Below are positions 4,867 through 7,287 of a DNA stretch of 7,287 nucleotides, in pieces (within the stretch, counting starts at the first letter, position 1; each line of letters opens with the position of its first letter). The stretch comes from an uncultured Oscillospiraceae bacterium (GTDB lineage: Bacteria; Bacillota; Clostridia; Oscillospirales; Oscillospiraceae), in assembly GCA_904398675.1 (NCBI GenBank), contig CAJFPI010000030.1, positions 1 through 7,287 of the forward strand, written 5' to 3'. The position numbers and the translations under genes are program-made. The notes below the pieces were generated by a model. That model was not told the DNA's origin. It saw only the letters and a list, made by a program, of their open reading frames with translations, and ran no database searches.

Positions 4867-6603
4867 ATGGGATACAGTCAGGAGAGCTATACCGGAAGGA
4901 TCAACCGCCTGCGGGTGAAAAAGCAGAGGATCGTCCATGTGGCCGCCGGAAGGGAGCCGGCGGATCTGGTGCTGAAAAATGCGTCCTATGTCAATGTGTT
5001 CTCCAGCCGCATCTGCCAGGGGGATATCGCCGTGGCGGAGGGGCTGATCGTGGGCATGGGCTGCGACTACAGCGGCGCGGTGGAGGTGGATGTGTCGGGC
5101 AAGCTGGTGCTGCCCGGCTTTATTGACGCCCATGTCCACCTGGAGAGCGCCATGGTCTCCCCCAGGGAATTTGCCAAGGCGGTGCTGCCCCACGGCACCA
5201 CCACTGTGATTACGGACCCCCATGAGATCGCCAATGTCATGGGGACCGACGGCATCGAGTATATGCTCCAGGCCACGGAGGGCCTGCCGGTGGACGTGCG
5301 GTTTATGCTGCCCTCCTGCGTCCCGGCCACGCCCATGGACGAGAGCGGCGCGGTGTTGGACTACCGGGCCATCGATTCCTTCTACGATCACCCCCGGGTG
5401 CAGGGCCTGGCGGAGATGATGAACTACCCCGGCGCCATTGCCGCCGACGCCCAGGTGCTGGAGAAGATTGTGGCGGCCCAGGTCCACCACAAGAAGATCG
5501 ACGGCCACGCCCCCGGCCTCACGGGCTACGACCTCAACGCCTATATGGCCGCCGGGGTCTACTCTGACCACGAGTGCTCCGACCTGGCTGACGCCCTGCG
5601 CAAGCTGGAGCTGGGGCAGTTCATCATGATCCGGGAGGGGACGGCGGCCCACAATCTGGAGGCGCTGCTGCCGCTGCTGACGCCCCAGTACGCCGAGCGG
5701 TGCATGTTCTGCTGTGATGACAAGCACCCCAGCGACCTTCTGGAGAAGGGGCACATCGACTATCTGGTGAAAAACGCCATCCAGGCCGGTGTGGATCCGA
5801 TCCTGGCGGTAAAGGTGGCCTGCCACCACGCCGCCCGCTATTTCCTGCTGAACAACCGGGGGGCCATCTCCCCGGGGTATCTGGCGGACTTTGTCGTCAT
5901 CGACAGCTTTGAAAATTTCAACATTGAAAAAGTATTTAAGATGGGAGAGCTGTTCTACGACAACGGGACGCTGAGGGACTTCCCGGCGCCGGCGGTGGAT
6001 CCGGACCTCTCTGCCCGGGCCCACAACACCTTCCATGTCTCCCGGCTCGCCCCCGGGGATTTTGCCGAACGCCGGCCCAGGGGGCTCATCGGCCTTGTAG
6101 ACGGGGAGATCCTGACGGAGGACAGGGGCTATGCCGACCACATCGATCTGGCGCAGGACATCCTGAAGGTGGCTGTCATCGAGCGGCATAAAAACACCCA
6201 CCACATCGGCATCGGCTATCTCACGGGCTACGGCCTCAAGCGTGGCGCCGTGGCCACCAGCGTCTCCCACGACTCCCACAACATCATTGTGGTGGGAACC
6301 AGCGAGGAAGAGATGGCTGCCGCAGCCAACTGCGTGGTGGAGAATAAGGGGGGGATCGCCGTTGTGGAAAACGGCGCTGTCTCCGCCCAGGTGGTGCTGG
6401 CCATCGCCGGCATCATGAGCGACGACACCCTGGAGAATGTGAACCGTGACCTGGAGCACGCCAAGGACGTGGCCTTCGCCCTGGGGGTGAACCGGAGCAT
6501 CGACCCGTTCATGACCCTCAGTTTCCTGGCTCTTCCGGTGATCCCCACCCTGCGCCTGACCACCCGGGGCATCCTGGACGTGAACACCCAGCAGTATATC
6601 TGA
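4867..6603 (+). CDS. ade: Adenine deaminase
   Basis: A 578-residue cytosolic metal-dependent deaminase of the amidohydrolase superfamily that converts adenine to hypoxanthine and ammonia in purine salvage and catabolism. An N-terminal beta segment (about 20-80) leads to PGFIDAHVHLES (83-94, metal ligands H89 and H91). Then come HGTTTVITDPHEIANVMG (109-126), CVPATP (151-156), GLAEMMNYPG (180-189, E183), DGHAPGL (212-218, H214), SDHE (233-236, H235) and CDDKHPSDLLEKGHID (283-298, D284/D285). The C-terminal domain typical of Ade/AdeC carries SHDSHNIIVVG (467-477). Length is usual for the family (about 570-600) and no key residue is missing. AAGGGAGG lies 7 bases before the ATG. It stands alone, 365 bases after the amidohydrolase gene and 89 bases before cysK on the same strand; no purine riboswitch was recognised ahead of it. 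Confidence 0.96.
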   Translation: MGYSQESYTGRINRLRVKKQRIVHVAAGREPADLVLKNASYVNVFSSRICQGDIAVAEGLIVGMGCDYSGAVEVDVSGKLVLPGFIDAHVHLESAMVSPREFAKAVLPHGTTTVITDPHEIANVMGTDGIEYMLQATEGLPVDVRFMLPSCVPATPMDESGAVLDYRAIDSFYDHPRVQGLAEMMNYPGAIAADAQVLEKIVAAQVHHKKIDGHAPGLTGYDLNAYMAAGVYSDHECSDLADALRKLELGQFIMIREGTAAHNLEALLPLLTPQYAERCMFCCDDKHPSDLLEKGHIDYLVKNAIQAGVDPILAVKVACHHAARYFLLNNRGAISPGYLADFVVIDSFENFNIEKVFKMGELFYDNGTLRDFPAPAVDPDLSARAHNTFHVSRLAPGDFAERRPRGLIGLVDGEILTEDRGYADHIDLAQDILKVAVIERHKNTHHIGIGYLTGYGLKRGAVATSVSHDSHNIIVVGTSEEEMAAAANCVVENKGGIAVVENGAVSAQVVLAIAGIMSDDTLENVNRDLEHAKDVAFALGVNRSIDPFMTLSFLALPVIPTLRLTTRGILDVNTQQYI

Positions 6604-6616
6604 CGGCACAGCGCTC

Positions 6617-6635
6617 CGCCGCTGTTTCCGCGGCG
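6617..6635 (+). other. Small hairpin after ade
   Basis: CGCCGC (6617-6622) pairs with GCGGCG (6630-6635) around a 7-base loop, 13 bases after the ade stop codon. The following bases are TAATAATAAA, with no U run, so it is not a convincing intrinsic terminator. It may protect the ade 3' end or terminate weakly, leaving readthrough into cysK possible. Confidence 0.35.
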
Positions 6636-6658
6636 TAATAATAAAGGGAAACTGCTAT

Positions 6659-6678
6659 CTCATAATAACTCATAATAA
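6659..6678 (+). repeat. Perfect 10-base tandem duplication before cysK
   Basis: CTCATAATAA occurs twice in direct succession (6659-6668 and 6669-6678), ending two bases before the cysK Shine-Dalgarno GGAGG (6681-6685). Each copy contains CATAAT, a five-of-six match to a -10 element, but no -35 sits at the right distance from either. The segment is AT-rich in an otherwise GC-rich neighbourhood and may keep the ribosome binding site unstructured. Confidence 0.75.
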
Positions 6679-6692
6679 TAGGAGGCATATCC

Positions 6693-7287
<595 letters not shown>

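Noticed and set aside
4474..6609. A 711-codon open frame on the minus strand opposite ade
   Set aside because: It is antisense to a clear adenine deaminase, has low-complexity His/Gly/Val/Asp-rich composition typical of GC-rich shadow frames, and has no family motif.
6604..6692. Intrinsic terminator between ade and cysK
   Set aside because: The only hairpin (6617-6635) is followed by TAATAATAAA and has no U run.

Overview
The window reads as chromosomal DNA from a GC-rich, low-redundancy Firmicute, most likely a gut Clostridia member of the Oscillospiraceae type (Flavonifractor/Oscillibacter-like). This is inferred from well over 60% GC by eye, strong GGAGG Shine-Dalgarno sequences, an acetylase-type diaminopimelate (DAP) pathway, a lysine riboswitch, and a B. 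subtilis-type adenine deaminase. The genus assignment is a guess. There is no sign of an insertion sequence, integrase, CRISPR array, rRNA or tRNA.

Left part (15-2328, minus strand): a compact lysine/DAP operon, dapA-dapB-dapH, read right to left. Both junctions are 4-base ATGA stop/start overlaps. It encodes the committed condensation (DapA), the reduction (DapB) and the N-acetylation of tetrahydrodipicolinate (DapH). The operon is preceded by a roughly 270-base leader that folds as a lysine riboswitch (aptamer about 2436-2597), with an intrinsic terminator at 2357-2391. The 5' arm of that terminator can instead pair with the 3' strand of P1, so lysine should switch the operon off by premature termination. 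The DapA allosteric-site residues look degenerate, which fits control resting mainly on the riboswitch.

Middle part (2668-4501, plus strand): a divergent two-gene operon behind a near-consensus sigma-A promoter (TTGTCA-17-TATAAT). It encodes a type A chloramphenicol O-acetyltransferase homologue with all key catalytic residues and, 10 bases later, an M20-family metallo-amidohydrolase. The amidohydrolase is a candidate for the N-acetyl-DAP deacetylase that the acetylase pathway needs, but its substrate is not proven by sequence. The next 365 bases (4502-4866) hold no convincing gene. They contain several strong inverted repeats and an AT-rich promoter-like stretch.

Right part (4867-7287, plus strand): a complete adenine deaminase (ade) and, 89 bases later, the first 198 codons of a cysteine synthase (cysK) that runs off the window end. 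A perfect 10-base tandem duplication sits just upstream of the cysK ribosome binding site.

No obviously new multi-gene system is present; most of the window is recognisable metabolism. The points most worth a second look are the riboswitch platform, the pairing of a CAT-type acetyltransferase with an amidohydrolase next to the DAP operon, the back-to-back overlapping -35 elements, and the mutually exclusive hairpins ahead of ade.
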